From CAYGTS01 sp964352905 (GTDB taxonomy: Bacteria > Pseudomonadota > Gammaproteobacteria > JAHCLG01), in assembly GCA_964352905.1 (NCBI GenBank), contig CAYGTS010000121.1, forward strand, positions 1-7,791: DNA of 7,791 bases, read 5' to 3'. This document shows positions 1 through 6,546 of this stretch, piece after piece; positions within the stretch are counted from its first letter, which is position 1; each line of letters begins with the position of its first letter. Made by a program: the position numbers and the translations under genes. The notes under the pieces are model-generated. The model was given only the letters and a program-made list of their open reading frames with translations, made no database searches and was not told the origin of the DNA.

Positions 1-19
1 AAGATTTTCGCCGTTTTTA

Positions 20-54
20 GCCCAAATATGGGCGTTCCCATCTACATGGTGAAT
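20..54 (+). repeat. Left copy of an imperfect inverted repeat shared by both window ends
   Basis: This segment begins with the 12-mer gcccaaatatgg. Aligned without gaps to the reverse complement of 7744-7778, it agrees at 27 of about 36 positions by eye, in blocks gcccaaatatgg, gttcc, ctaca and gaat. The two copies therefore point in opposite directions at the two ends of the window. The left copy lies immediately before the point where recognisable DUF4143 coding sequence begins (about 63), so the repeat or its insertion probably marks the breakpoint that removed the 5' part of that gene. The repeat family is not identified. The sequence could be translated in frame 1, but that frame does not join the DUF4143 frame. 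Confidence 0.5.
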
Positions 55-62
55 ATTTATAA

Positions 63-533
63 TATTTTAAAGTTATTTTTCTTGATATTGGCTTGCTCAA
101 TAGTAGTCTTGGTTTAAAAATACATCAATTGCAGCAGCAGGGCGATCTTAATTTAATCCACCAGGGACGTGTTTCAGAACAAGTTGTTGGCCAATTATTG
201 CGTACCATTGAGCCTTATTATACAGAGCCTGCGCTATTTTACTGGACACGCCAGCAAGCAGGTAGCAATGCTGAAATTGATTATATTCTACAAGTGCAAG
301 ACCAAGTGATCCCCATTGAAGTCAAGTCAGGCAGCACGGGTGCCATGAAGTCGTTGCAATTTTTCATGCGCGAAAAAGACTATCAAAAAGCAGTTCGCAT
401 TAATTCTGATCTGCCATCCAAGGTGAGCGTTGATCTGCAAACCCCACAGCAGCAGCCAGTGCGCTATGAATTGTTATCGCTACCATTTTATTTGATTGGC
501 CAACTTTATCGATTAATTGGGGAAGCTTTTTAA
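63..533 (+). pseudogene. C-terminal fragment of a DUF4143 / PD-(D/E)XK-type AAA ATPase
   Basis: Intact family members are usually about 370-480 residues, with an N-terminal AAA+ ATPase (Walker A and B) and a C-terminal DUF4143 region containing a PD-(D/E)XK nuclease-like core. Only the second part is present. From 63 the frame reads Y-F-K-V-I-F-L-D-I-G-L-L-N, the typical family segment entering DUF4143, but TAA at 60-62 and TAG at 18-20 close the frame upstream and no Walker motif exists. The first available start is a TTG at 93, giving 146 residues with no convincing Shine-Dalgarno. Counted from that TTG, the nuclease-like signature is E61-I-D63 followed by I75-E76-V77-K78-S-G, and the end (LPFYLIGQLYRL) is also family-like. 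It is probably a decayed gene. A short stand-alone protein from the TTG cannot be excluded. Confidence 0.7.
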
Positions 534-595
534 GGGATTTTTTATTATAATTAATCGAGACAATTATTAGTTCAGTGACAGTTGGCGAGATCAAC

Positions 596-618
596 GAGAT
601 TGCCGCGCTTCGCTCGCA
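596..618. repeat. GC-rich REP-like palindromic scrap
   Basis: Within an otherwise AT-rich 112-bp spacer, the stretch containing TTGCCGCGCTTCGCTCGCA stands out by composition and has partial dyad symmetry (GCG-CTT-CGC core with flanking TGC/GCA). Similar sequences are familiar as dispersed extragenic palindromes in proteobacterial genomes, so this may be one truncated copy. Only one copy is present here, so its repeat nature cannot be shown from this window. It could equally contribute to the leader of the gene starting at 646. Confidence 0.35.
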
Positions 619-645
619 GCATCTATATTAAACAAAGGTAACAGC

Positions 646-1323
646 ATGGCTGATGACAACTCAAAAGACGACAAGCAGATTGATCCAGATTGGCTAGATT
701 CCGATCACGCGCCGGAATACATGCAGAAATTCTTAAACGCCATTGGCACCAAAGGTCGTGCGCTATCGGTTGAAGAAATCAAAAAACTTGCGTTAGAACG
801 CCCGATTACCCTAAAAGACATTGAACATTTAATCAGCGTTTACCCGTTTTTAGATATATGCAATGCCGATATTGCCAACCCACCGCCTGATAGTGCGCCG
901 GTCAAGATTGTGCAAGCGCGCAGCTTGTGGTTAATTCATGATCGTGGTGATCGCTTAACCGCGGGCCCCGGGCGCCTAAACTTTGGTGGCTTTCGCCCAA
1001 TGCGTTACGATGACAAGGGCAACCCCATTATTGATGACGATGATGAAGGCGGTAGTGGGGTTATTCGCCCAGAAGGCACGTTAGTTAAGCAACTCTTTGA
1101 TACCGCGATTGATATGATCAGCCTCATTGATGGGCGTTGGCCAGCGGTGAATATTATCATGGGGTATCGCCCCATGCAGCGTGCCGCGTGGATGGCAGCC
1201 ACAGAAGCGGGGCTGGCGATTAACTACGCCCCAAGTAGCGATGACTTAATGACATATGAAACCATTAAAAGCAATGGTGGCTTTAAGGCATTGGTCAAAG
1301 GACGTGGCTTGCGGCCGGGTTGA
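646..1323 (+). CDS. Hypothetical protein of 225 residues, unknown family
   Basis: I do not recognise this protein. It starts at an ATG preceded by a modest Shine-Dalgarno-like AAAGG (in acaaaggtaacagc) at a slightly long spacing. There is no signal peptide or membrane segment, so it is probably cytosolic. The N-terminus is charged (MADDNSKDDK), followed by a helical region (about 22-66, including LSVEEIKKLALERPITLKDI). Residues 86-121 form a mixed segment ending in a Gly/Arg-rich stretch (GPGRLNFGGFRPMR), then a very acidic linker (130-134, DDDDE) and a compact C-terminal half (about 140-225) with GRWPAVNIIMGYRP. Codon use is much richer in G+C than in the next gene: 961-1020 is about 63% G+C. 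The frame is clean and uninterrupted and the codon use looks genuinely coding. It sits alone between a decayed gene and the ankyrin gene. Confidence 0.75.
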   Translation: MADDNSKDDKQIDPDWLDSDHAPEYMQKFLNAIGTKGRALSVEEIKKLALERPITLKDIEHLISVYPFLDICNADIANPPPDSAPVKIVQARSLWLIHDRGDRLTAGPGRLNFGGFRPMRYDDKGNPIIDDDDEGGSGVIRPEGTLVKQLFDTAIDMISLIDGRWPAVNIIMGYRPMQRAAWMAATEAGLAINYAPSSDDLMTYETIKSNGGFKALVKGRGLRPG

Positions 1324-1478
1324 TTCTGCAATTCTCATAGATACAAGCATGAATTAATGAACTTTCAATTTGAAATAAATTTATGTAATATTCTCCTCTT
1401 CTTAAAGAGATACTTTAATAATATTCCAAAACTCTTTAACTTAAAAACTTAGGTTAACTATTTAAAGATAGGTTTTAT

Positions 1479-3989
1479 ATGCCAAGACACCGTTTACAGC
1501 TTACACCCCGAGATCCATCCTATCTTCAATCTTTTATTGTTGATCATTCTGCTTATTCAGAGGGGTTTATTACTTTAGTTTTTTCTACTGCACAACAGGC
1601 TATGGCATTTAGACAATTGTTAGTTAATGTTCAACCAGCTCCTATTTGTGTCAACAATGTTTGTATTATGCAAGATTTTGCTAACTGTCGACCCATTTAT
1701 GAAATATTGCGTAGCAATCTCAGTATTGAAAATCAAAGTTTGATTTCTGGTTTCATTAATCAGGTTATCGAGCCAGACTTAAAATTACGTTCAAATAATA
1801 CTCTCGATATTACTCAAGCTCAAAAAGAAGTGTTATTAGAAGCTGTTGCATCAGTATATATTGATGATATTTTTTCAGCATCAAATGTTCCTAATGTCAT
1901 TGCTGTATTGTTAGGGTTTGCATTTTCCAATCAGGCAATCAATGCAAATAATTACTTACAAGAGCACAACATTGATAGTGCTATTATTGCTTCTATTGAA
2001 GCCTTACAAAAAATCACTCACGGTGAAGCAGGTATGGAGTCAACACTCAGCCGTATGAGCAATGATGCTAAGTTACCAGATATACGAATGCAAAGGGTTA
2101 TTATTAGGAAAGCTTGTGAAGAACGATTCCAACAACAATTTTCAGCTATGCCTATTATTGATCAATTTTTTATTCGACTTGCTCTTATATTCTATAGCAT
2201 ACCAAACTTTGATCAGGATCCAATACATTTTAGACAACTCTTATCGAGCGCACTAAAAATGGAAGTTAATCCTAATCAAGCTATTGGTTTTGTTAGAACT
2301 ATCTTTGATGATATTGAGATGATGACTAATAATATCATTATTAGGTTATTCCATCCTGATGATAGACCACTCGATGAAGATTTCTTTTCAAGAATCCAGA
2401 GTTTTTCACTAAGCCTTCAAGAACCAGAAGCTATCAAACGTTGCATTCAAAATCTCAGAAAAAATCAAAGCGAACAAGCGATTGAAGATCCTCACCCATT
2501 ATTGTTGGCCTTGAAACAAAATAATCCTGATGCGGTTGTCTTAGCTTTGCAGACTCGCCCACAATTGCTAGATGAGCGTTTACCTTTAAGGTCTATCCCT
2601 CAAACACCAATTTGTTTTGCAACACAACGTTGTAGTGTTGCAGTAATGAAGGTTTTAATAGAACGTGGAGCAAATGTAAATATTCCCATAATGGGGGTTG
2701 TGCCTTATACTTGTTTAAGTTCTGCAATAAATAGCGCAGAGCCAGTTAAAGTTTGGTTATTACTTTTAGGTGGTGCGGCTGTTAATAGTCAAACTTCTAT
2801 TTTATCAGCTTCACCTGCATGGAAACCAAGTTTATTTTTACAATCTCAGGAAGCTAGTTTTTTACAGTTAGCTTGTAATAATTATAACAAACATAATGAT
2901 AAAGCATTTTCACGAGAAGCTATATTACTTCAAATTAATTATGTTTTTTTCATGCAATCACTCCAACAGACTGCTTGCCCCATACCTCAAGTTAGAAATA
3001 TTTTTGATATGATCTATCATTGTCAGGCAAATCATTATAATGATTTTAAAAGAAATATATCCAACCTAAAGGGGCTTGTTCAAACAGATAAATCATTGTA
3101 TCAACATTGTAATAAAATGTTAGAAATTTTAGTTAAATTACCTGAAGGAAAACATTTAGAGTTTCCAAATAGTTCACAGCAACCTGAAAACATAAACGAA
3201 TTAACGCAATCTTTACTTAAACAAATAATAGAAAGACTTGGACAATCCGTTGATCAATATCCCCCATTATTAAGCTCTTTAGAGAGTAATAATATTTCCC
3301 AAGCAGTGAGGCGTTGTTGTACATTGCAAGATGAAAATCTTGCTCTAGAGTTACTTAAAATAATTTTTACTTTTAACCACCATCATCTGGTTATTGACAT
3401 TCATCAACGCGCAGGAAAGTCTGCACGTAATGCTTTTGATATTGCGCAAGATAGAAATAGTCGTAAATTATATAATGCGTTGACAGAGTTTGCTTTCGAG
3501 CAACTCGAGCAACAGTGTAAGGATCTCTTAACCCAAAAATTGCCAATAGCCTCAAAAATTACAACTCCAAATGTAATACATCCTAATCATGAGTTACTTA
3601 AAAAATTTCATGAGATTTTAGCTGCCGTCAAAATCAATGTTTTTTTTACAGCATTTAATGCAGAAAATTATAATCAGGCACTACGGGTGCTTTGTGGTAA
3701 CTCCAATATCTCTGAAGATGCAAGAATAGCAGCATTAAGCTTAATGCTCGAAAATAAGGAGAAACTAAACATTGATGTGAATCATCCAGATAATGGAGGT
3801 AAAACACCTTTGTATTTTGCAGCAAAAAAATCTGGAAGAGAATCCTATAATTTATTAGTTATTCATGGGGCAGATCCAACAGATATTGTATTGGGAAAAA
3901 CTGTAGCTGAACATTTGGAGACTAGCTTTCCTCAAACAACCACTTCCGCAGATGAGAGGAAGTCTTATCAACCTAGTGCTAGTTCATAA
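1479..3989 (+). CDS. Large ankyrin-repeat protein, candidate secreted effector
   Basis: This 836-residue protein has no signal peptide or clear membrane helix. Ankyrin-like units are visible at about 336-366 (PHPLLLALKQNNPDAVVLAL), 374-404 (TPICFATQRCSVAVMKVLIERGANVNI, the best match) and 408-436 (ending LLLLGGAAVN). There is a degenerate stretch at about 595-670 and one good unit at about 765-803 (DVNHPDNGGKTPLYFAAKKS, then LLVIHGADP). The first 330 residues are helical-looking and not assignable, and no catalytic domain is recognised. The C-terminal 25 residues are polar and rich in Ser/Thr/Glu (ETSFPQTTTSADERKSYQ), loosely like Dot/Icm secretion signals but lacking a strong hydrophobic residue near the end. 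The ATG follows agatagg at 6 nt. The gene is very AT-rich (2881-2940 has 13 G+C of 60). It stands alone and converges on the minus-strand cluster. Ankyrin assignment is firm; effector status is inference. Confidence 0.85.
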   Translation: MPRHRLQLTPRDPSYLQSFIVDHSAYSEGFITLVFSTAQQAMAFRQLLVNVQPAPICVNNVCIMQDFANCRPIYEILRSNLSIENQSLISGFINQVIEPDLKLRSNNTLDITQAQKEVLLEAVASVYIDDIFSASNVPNVIAVLLGFAFSNQAINANNYLQEHNIDSAIIASIEALQKITHGEAGMESTLSRMSNDAKLPDIRMQRVIIRKACEERFQQQFSAMPIIDQFFIRLALIFYSIPNFDQDPIHFRQLLSSALKMEVNPNQAIGFVRTIFDDIEMMTNNIIIRLFHPDDRPLDEDFFSRIQSFSLSLQEPEAIKRCIQNLRKNQSEQAIEDPHPLLLALKQNNPDAVVLALQTRPQLLDERLPLRSIPQTPICFATQRCSVAVMKVLIERGANVNIPIMGVVPYTCLSSAINSAEPVKVWLLLLGGAAVNSQTSILSASPAWKPSLFLQSQEASFLQLACNNYNKHNDKAFSREAILLQINYVFFMQSLQQTACPIPQVRNIFDMIYHCQANHYNDFKRNISNLKGLVQTDKSLYQHCNKMLEILVKLPEGKHLEFPNSSQQPENINELTQSLLKQIIERLGQSVDQYPPLLSSLESNNISQAVRRCCTLQDENLALELLKIIFTFNHHHLVIDIHQRAGKSARNAFDIAQDRNSRKLYNALTEFAFEQLEQQCKDLLTQKLPIASKITTPNVIHPNHELLKKFHEILAAVKINVFFTAFNAENYNQALRVLCGNSNISEDARIAALSLMLENKEKLNIDVNHPDNGGKTPLYFAAKKSGRESYNLLVIHGADPTDIVLGKTVAEHLETSFPQTTTSADERKSYQPSASS

Positions 3990-4110
3990 CGTAAGGCTTT
4001 ATAGTTATTAATTTGCTTTAGATACATTTGGATAAAAATTGCTGAATTCATATCGACATAGTCAACAATTTGAATAGATTGCTTATCTTTATGCTGGCAA
4101 TTTAAACCTC

Positions 4111-4242
4111 CTAATGCGTATTACAACGATGATTGGCAGCTGTGACATCTTGAGAAACCGGTTGAGACCACGGGCTTTGTACCAATGCTTCTTGGTCCCA
4201 AAAGGCGGCATTGTGTTGCCATATTCTTTTGTTATTTGTCAT
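4111..4242 (-). pseudogene. N-terminal remnant of a class I SAM-dependent methyltransferase
   Basis: The ATG at 4242 opens a 43-codon frame that overlaps the last 11 nt of the upstream fusion gene, an arrangement typical of a translationally coupled operon gene. Its start (MTNNKRIWQHNAAFWDQEAL, then SPWSQPVSQDV) matches my memory of the N-terminus of roughly 250-residue class I methyltransferases, in which W-x-x-x-A-x-x-W-D is followed by a W-[ST]-x-P-V-S stretch. After about residue 36 the family resemblance is lost and the frame stops at TAG (4111-4113). No SAM-binding glycine motif (D/E-x-G-x-G-x-G) is found downstream. I infer that the rest of the gene was lost by deletion or by the rearrangement that placed the ankyrin gene next to it. 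The family assignment rests on a short stretch. Confidence 0.5.
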
Positions 4243-5968
4243 TAGTTACTTTGTAAATTTCAACATCAATGCCTTGGAATATTGTTTTTTTAATTAAACA
4301 CATACCAGTTTTTGATGCAACTTTTTTCGATGGGATATTTTCAGGGTGAATAATTGAAATCAGTTGTTGGATATTCAGATCCTTAAAAGCATAATCTCTT
4401 ACCGCTTGAGCTGCTTCAGTCGCTAGTCCTTTCCCCCAGTATTTTTTTGCTAAACGATAGCCTAACTCGATGCATTCTTCATCATCAACGATTTGCTTGA
4501 TAAGACCACAAAATCCAATTAGATCATTTGATTTTTTATGGATTAATGCCATTAAGCCAAATCCATCGGTTTCATAGTTTTTAATCCATTTAGTGATTTT
4601 GGTTTGTGTTTGCTCTATGTCGTGAGTGCCACCACCAATATATTTCATTACCTCAGGATCAGCGCATATTGCAGAAAACGCATTAACATCACTATTATGA
4701 AATGACCTCATAAGCAGACGATCTGTCTCAACTATTTTCGTGAAATGATTCGCCTTATTATTTTCAGATATGAGGGTCTCACAGTTATTTTGAATTCTTG
4801 TCAAAAACAACTTCAGCTGTTGTTTTTCATCTGATGTAAAATCATGTAAAATAGCCTGTTCATATTTTTCAATGACAGGCCATATTTTACCTATTATTTC
4901 TTCACCTTTGGCTGTAATAATATAGTGCTTTGTTTCCCTGTTATAACTAATAAGGCTGTCATGTAGCAAAGGAGACAATAGATTTTCTAGCTCACTATCT
5001 GCAAAGCCAATATCTTTAGTGATTTGCGATTCAGACATTAATTGATCGCATTGCATAATCATAAGCAAGACTACTTGTTCGCTACTTAACGGCGCTAACT
5101 TTTTAAGTTCCATATCGAGTGTTTGTCGCATGAGTTGATGAGCAACGCCAATATTACGACCCAATGTTAATTTAATCTTTTTACTTAGCATGGCTATTAA
5201 TACCTTTAATTTTAGTTCATAGAGGCTGATGCCAGTTGACACGCCAACATTTAAGGATTCCATTGCGGATTGCATGGGAATTTGCACAGTGAAATCAGCT
5301 TGGTCTATAAATTGTTTTGAAACACCATTGGTCTCATTACCTATTATCAAGGCAACGGGGCGATTTTCTAGGGAGACTAATGATTGCAAATGCTGACCTC
5401 TCGGTGTTGTTGCAATGATTTGATATCCAGAACTTTTGAGTGTTTTTATGGCATCCTGAGGGCTGCCAAATTTAATGTAGTTAGATGTGAATACACTGCC
5501 TCTTGATGCAGTAATGGTTTTTTTACTGAAAATACTTGGCGTGTTGATAAGTCCAATTTCATTAACGCCAAATGCTGAGCAGGTTCGTGTAATTGATCCT
5601 AGGTTTCCTTGATCCTGGATGTGGTCGAGTATAATGACAAAATCATCAGATAGTGGGTGATCATTTTGATTTATTTGGCCAACGCCAATATATGGCGTTA
5701 AAAATTTAGATTCATTAATTTTTCTCATGATTCCATCGGAACAAATATAGAGAGCTATGTTTGTAGCTTTTAATAGGCGCACAAAATCATAATCTGTATT
5801 TTTATCACAAACAAAAACGTGTTTGATATTAATCCCAGCACTAATGGCCCAGTTTATAATATCCTCTCCTTCCAGTAGAAATTCCCGGCAGTCTACAGAG
5901 GGCTTATTTAATGCGCGCGCCTCCTTGATTAGCGGATCTTTAATTGTGGTAATTCTTCGGTCATTCAT
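4232..5968 (-). CDS. Three-domain fusion: SpoU/TrmH RNA methyltransferase - MarR regulator - GNAT acetyltransferase
   Basis: This single 578-residue frame contains three recognisable modules. Residues 1-257 are a SpoU-family RNA 2'-O-methyltransferase. They comprise an N-terminal RNA-binding-like part (DPLIKEARALNK, FLLEGEDII) and all three SPOUT motifs: N122-L-G-S-I-T-R128, L207-I-I-G-N-E-T-N-G, and P231-M-Q-S-A-M-E-S-L-N-V-G-V-S. Residues about 262-403 are a MarR-type winged helix (NIGVAHQLMRQTLDMEL; HTH about 311-342; wing about 343-358). Residues about 412-578 are a RimJ/RimL-type GNAT (ETDRLLMRSF; acetyl-CoA loop around K509-Y-W-G-K-G-L-A516; ENIPSKKVASKTGM). The expected activities are SAM-dependent 2'-O-methylation of rRNA or tRNA, ligand-controlled DNA binding and N-acetylation. 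The start is the ATG of an ATGA overlap with the preceding GNAT, with no separate Shine-Dalgarno. MarR-GNAT fusions are known; I do not know of a SpoU-MarR-GNAT protein. Confidence 0.88.
   Translation of the reverse strand: MNDRRITTIKDPLIKEARALNKPSVDCREFLLEGEDIINWAISAGINIKHVFVCDKNTDYDFVRLLKATNIALYICSDGIMRKINESKFLTPYIGVGQINQNDHPLSDDFVIILDHIQDQGNLGSITRTCSAFGVNEIGLINTPSIFSKKTITASRGSVFTSNYIKFGSPQDAIKTLKSSGYQIIATTPRGQHLQSLVSLENRPVALIIGNETNGVSKQFIDQADFTVQIPMQSAMESLNVGVSTGISLYELKLKVLIAMLSKKIKLTLGRNIGVAHQLMRQTLDMELKKLAPLSSEQVVLLMIMQCDQLMSESQITKDIGFADSELENLLSPLLHDSLISYNRETKHYIITAKGEEIIGKIWPVIEKYEQAILHDFTSDEKQQLKLFLTRIQNNCETLISENNKANHFTKIVETDRLLMRSFHNSDVNAFSAICADPEVMKYIGGGTHDIEQTQTKITKWIKNYETDGFGLMALIHKKSNDLIGFCGLIKQIVDDEECIELGYRLAKKYWGKGLATEAAQAVRDYAFKDLNIQQLISIIHPENIPSKKVASKTGMCLIKKTIFQGIDVEIYKVTNDK
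5189..5207 (-). promoter_or_regulatory. Possible internal ribosome binding site and start for MarR-GNAT
   Basis: On the minus strand an AAAGG (5207-5203) lies 11 nt before the in-frame ATG of residue 260 (5191-5189). This falls exactly where the SpoU module ends (SLYELKLKVLIA) and where a typical MarR N-terminus would begin (MLSKKIKLTLGRNIG). The site may be a fossil of the separate MarR-GNAT gene that became joined to the methyltransferase gene. It might still produce a shorter 319-residue MarR-GNAT protein. The spacing is on the long side. Confidence 0.3.
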
Positions 5969-6459
5969 AATAGCGATTCAGCTTGTGCTAATTTTTTCAA
6001 AGCATCACCCGTTACTCTTTGAACAGTCCATTCATCCATTGCAATGGCGCCAATACTCCTATAAAAATCGATGGCTTGCTGATTCCAATCCAGCACCCAC
6101 CATTCCAGTCTTCCACAGTTACGCTCAAGCGTTAGCTGTGCCAAATACTGCAACATTTTTTTACCTACCCCTCTGCCACGAACTTCGGGTTTGACATAAA
6201 GGTCTTCAAGATAAATCCCAGGTTTTCCGAGAAATGTCGAAAAATTATGGAAAAATAATGCAAATCCAATGGGGTTGTTGCCGTAATACGCTATAATCAC
6301 CTCAGCTTTGGGGTTATCACCGAATAGCGTTTCCCTTAATATTGCTTCGGTTGCCGTTACTTCATGCAGTAATTTTTCAAATTCAGCTAACTCTTTTATA
6401 AACGTTAAGATAAGCGGGACATCTTCAATTGTTGCTGACTTTATATTTGTATCTGCCAT
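5965..6459 (-). CDS. GNAT N-acetyltransferase, SSAT/diamine acetyltransferase-like
   Basis: This is a single-domain GNAT of 164 residues, the usual length. It is expected to transfer acetyl from acetyl-CoA to a primary amine in the cytosol. Family landmarks are FIKELAEFE (about 20-28), YLEDLYV (83-89, the strand before the cofactor loop), the acetyl-CoA loop R94-G-R-G-V-G99, and DWN (124-126) followed by FY and GA (132-138). This pattern is typical of spermidine/spermine (SSAT) and thialysine acetyltransferases, so a polyamine-like substrate is plausible but unproven. I chose the ATG at 6459; an in-frame TTG at 6465 would add two residues but lies only 4 nt from the AGGA, against 10 nt for the ATG. 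The stop overlaps the fusion gene's start (ATGA), implying coupled translation. Confidence 0.88.
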   Translation of the reverse strand: MADTNIKSATIEDVPLILTFIKELAEFEKLLHEVTATEAILRETLFGDNPKAEVIIAYYGNNPIGFALFFHNFSTFLGKPGIYLEDLYVKPEVRGRGVGKKMLQYLAQLTLERNCGRLEWWVLDWNQQAIDFYRSIGAIAMDEWTVQRVTGDALKKLAQAESLL

Positions 6460-6513
6460 ATTCAACGATTCCTATAATTTCAACTCTAGATCAATTTCAT
6501 CGCGCAATGGGAT

Positions 6514-6546
6514 ATTATATTCACCTGTCATAGGTATTCCTGTCAA
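6514..6546 (-). promoter_or_regulatory. Candidate promoter for the GNAT / SpoU-MarR-GNAT operon
   Basis: On the minus strand there is a perfect TTGACA (6546-6541) and a perfect TATAAT (6519-6514). The spacer is 21 bp, longer than sigma-70 normally accepts, so the TATAAT may be used with a poorer -35 or an activator. TGACAGG occurs twice here with a 15-bp offset (starting at 6545 and 6530), which could be a regulator site. The elements straddle the 3' end of the regulator gene and would give a leader of about 45-50 nt before the ATG at 6459. Confidence 0.3.

Noticed and set aside
1..117. Open frame 1 at the left edge, reading through the repeat
   Set aside because: It is out of frame with the DUF4143 sequence, ends at 117, and its second half is only the DUF4143 coding DNA read in the wrong frame.
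546..551. Perfect TATAAT upstream of the 225-residue gene
   Set aside because: No acceptable -35 hexamer lies 16-18 bp upstream, and such a hexamer is expected by chance in this AT-rich spacer.
400..594. Minus-strand open frame of 64 codons
   Set aside because: It lies opposite the DUF4143 fragment, has no family resemblance and is a shadow frame.
1005..1202. Minus-strand open frame opposite the 225-residue gene
   Set aside because: It is a low-complexity Ser/Pro-rich antisense shadow of the acidic region.
1402..1418. Inverted repeat TTAAAG-N5-CTTTAA before the ankyrin gene
   Set aside because: The stem is short, almost pure A/T and lacks a T-tract, so it is neither a credible terminator nor a clear operator.
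4181..4196. Hairpin ACCAA-N6-TTGGT between the convergent genes
   Set aside because: The stem is only 5 bp with no following T-run, and it lies inside the methyltransferase remnant, so it is not called as a terminator.
5823..6194. Plus-strand open frame of 123 codons across the GNAT-fusion junction
   Set aside because: It is antisense to two well-supported overlapping genes and has no recognisable domain.
6472..6531. 19-codon minus-strand frame between the regulator and the GNAT
   Set aside because: It overlaps the regulator's end, has no Shine-Dalgarno or family resemblance, and is more likely the operon leader.
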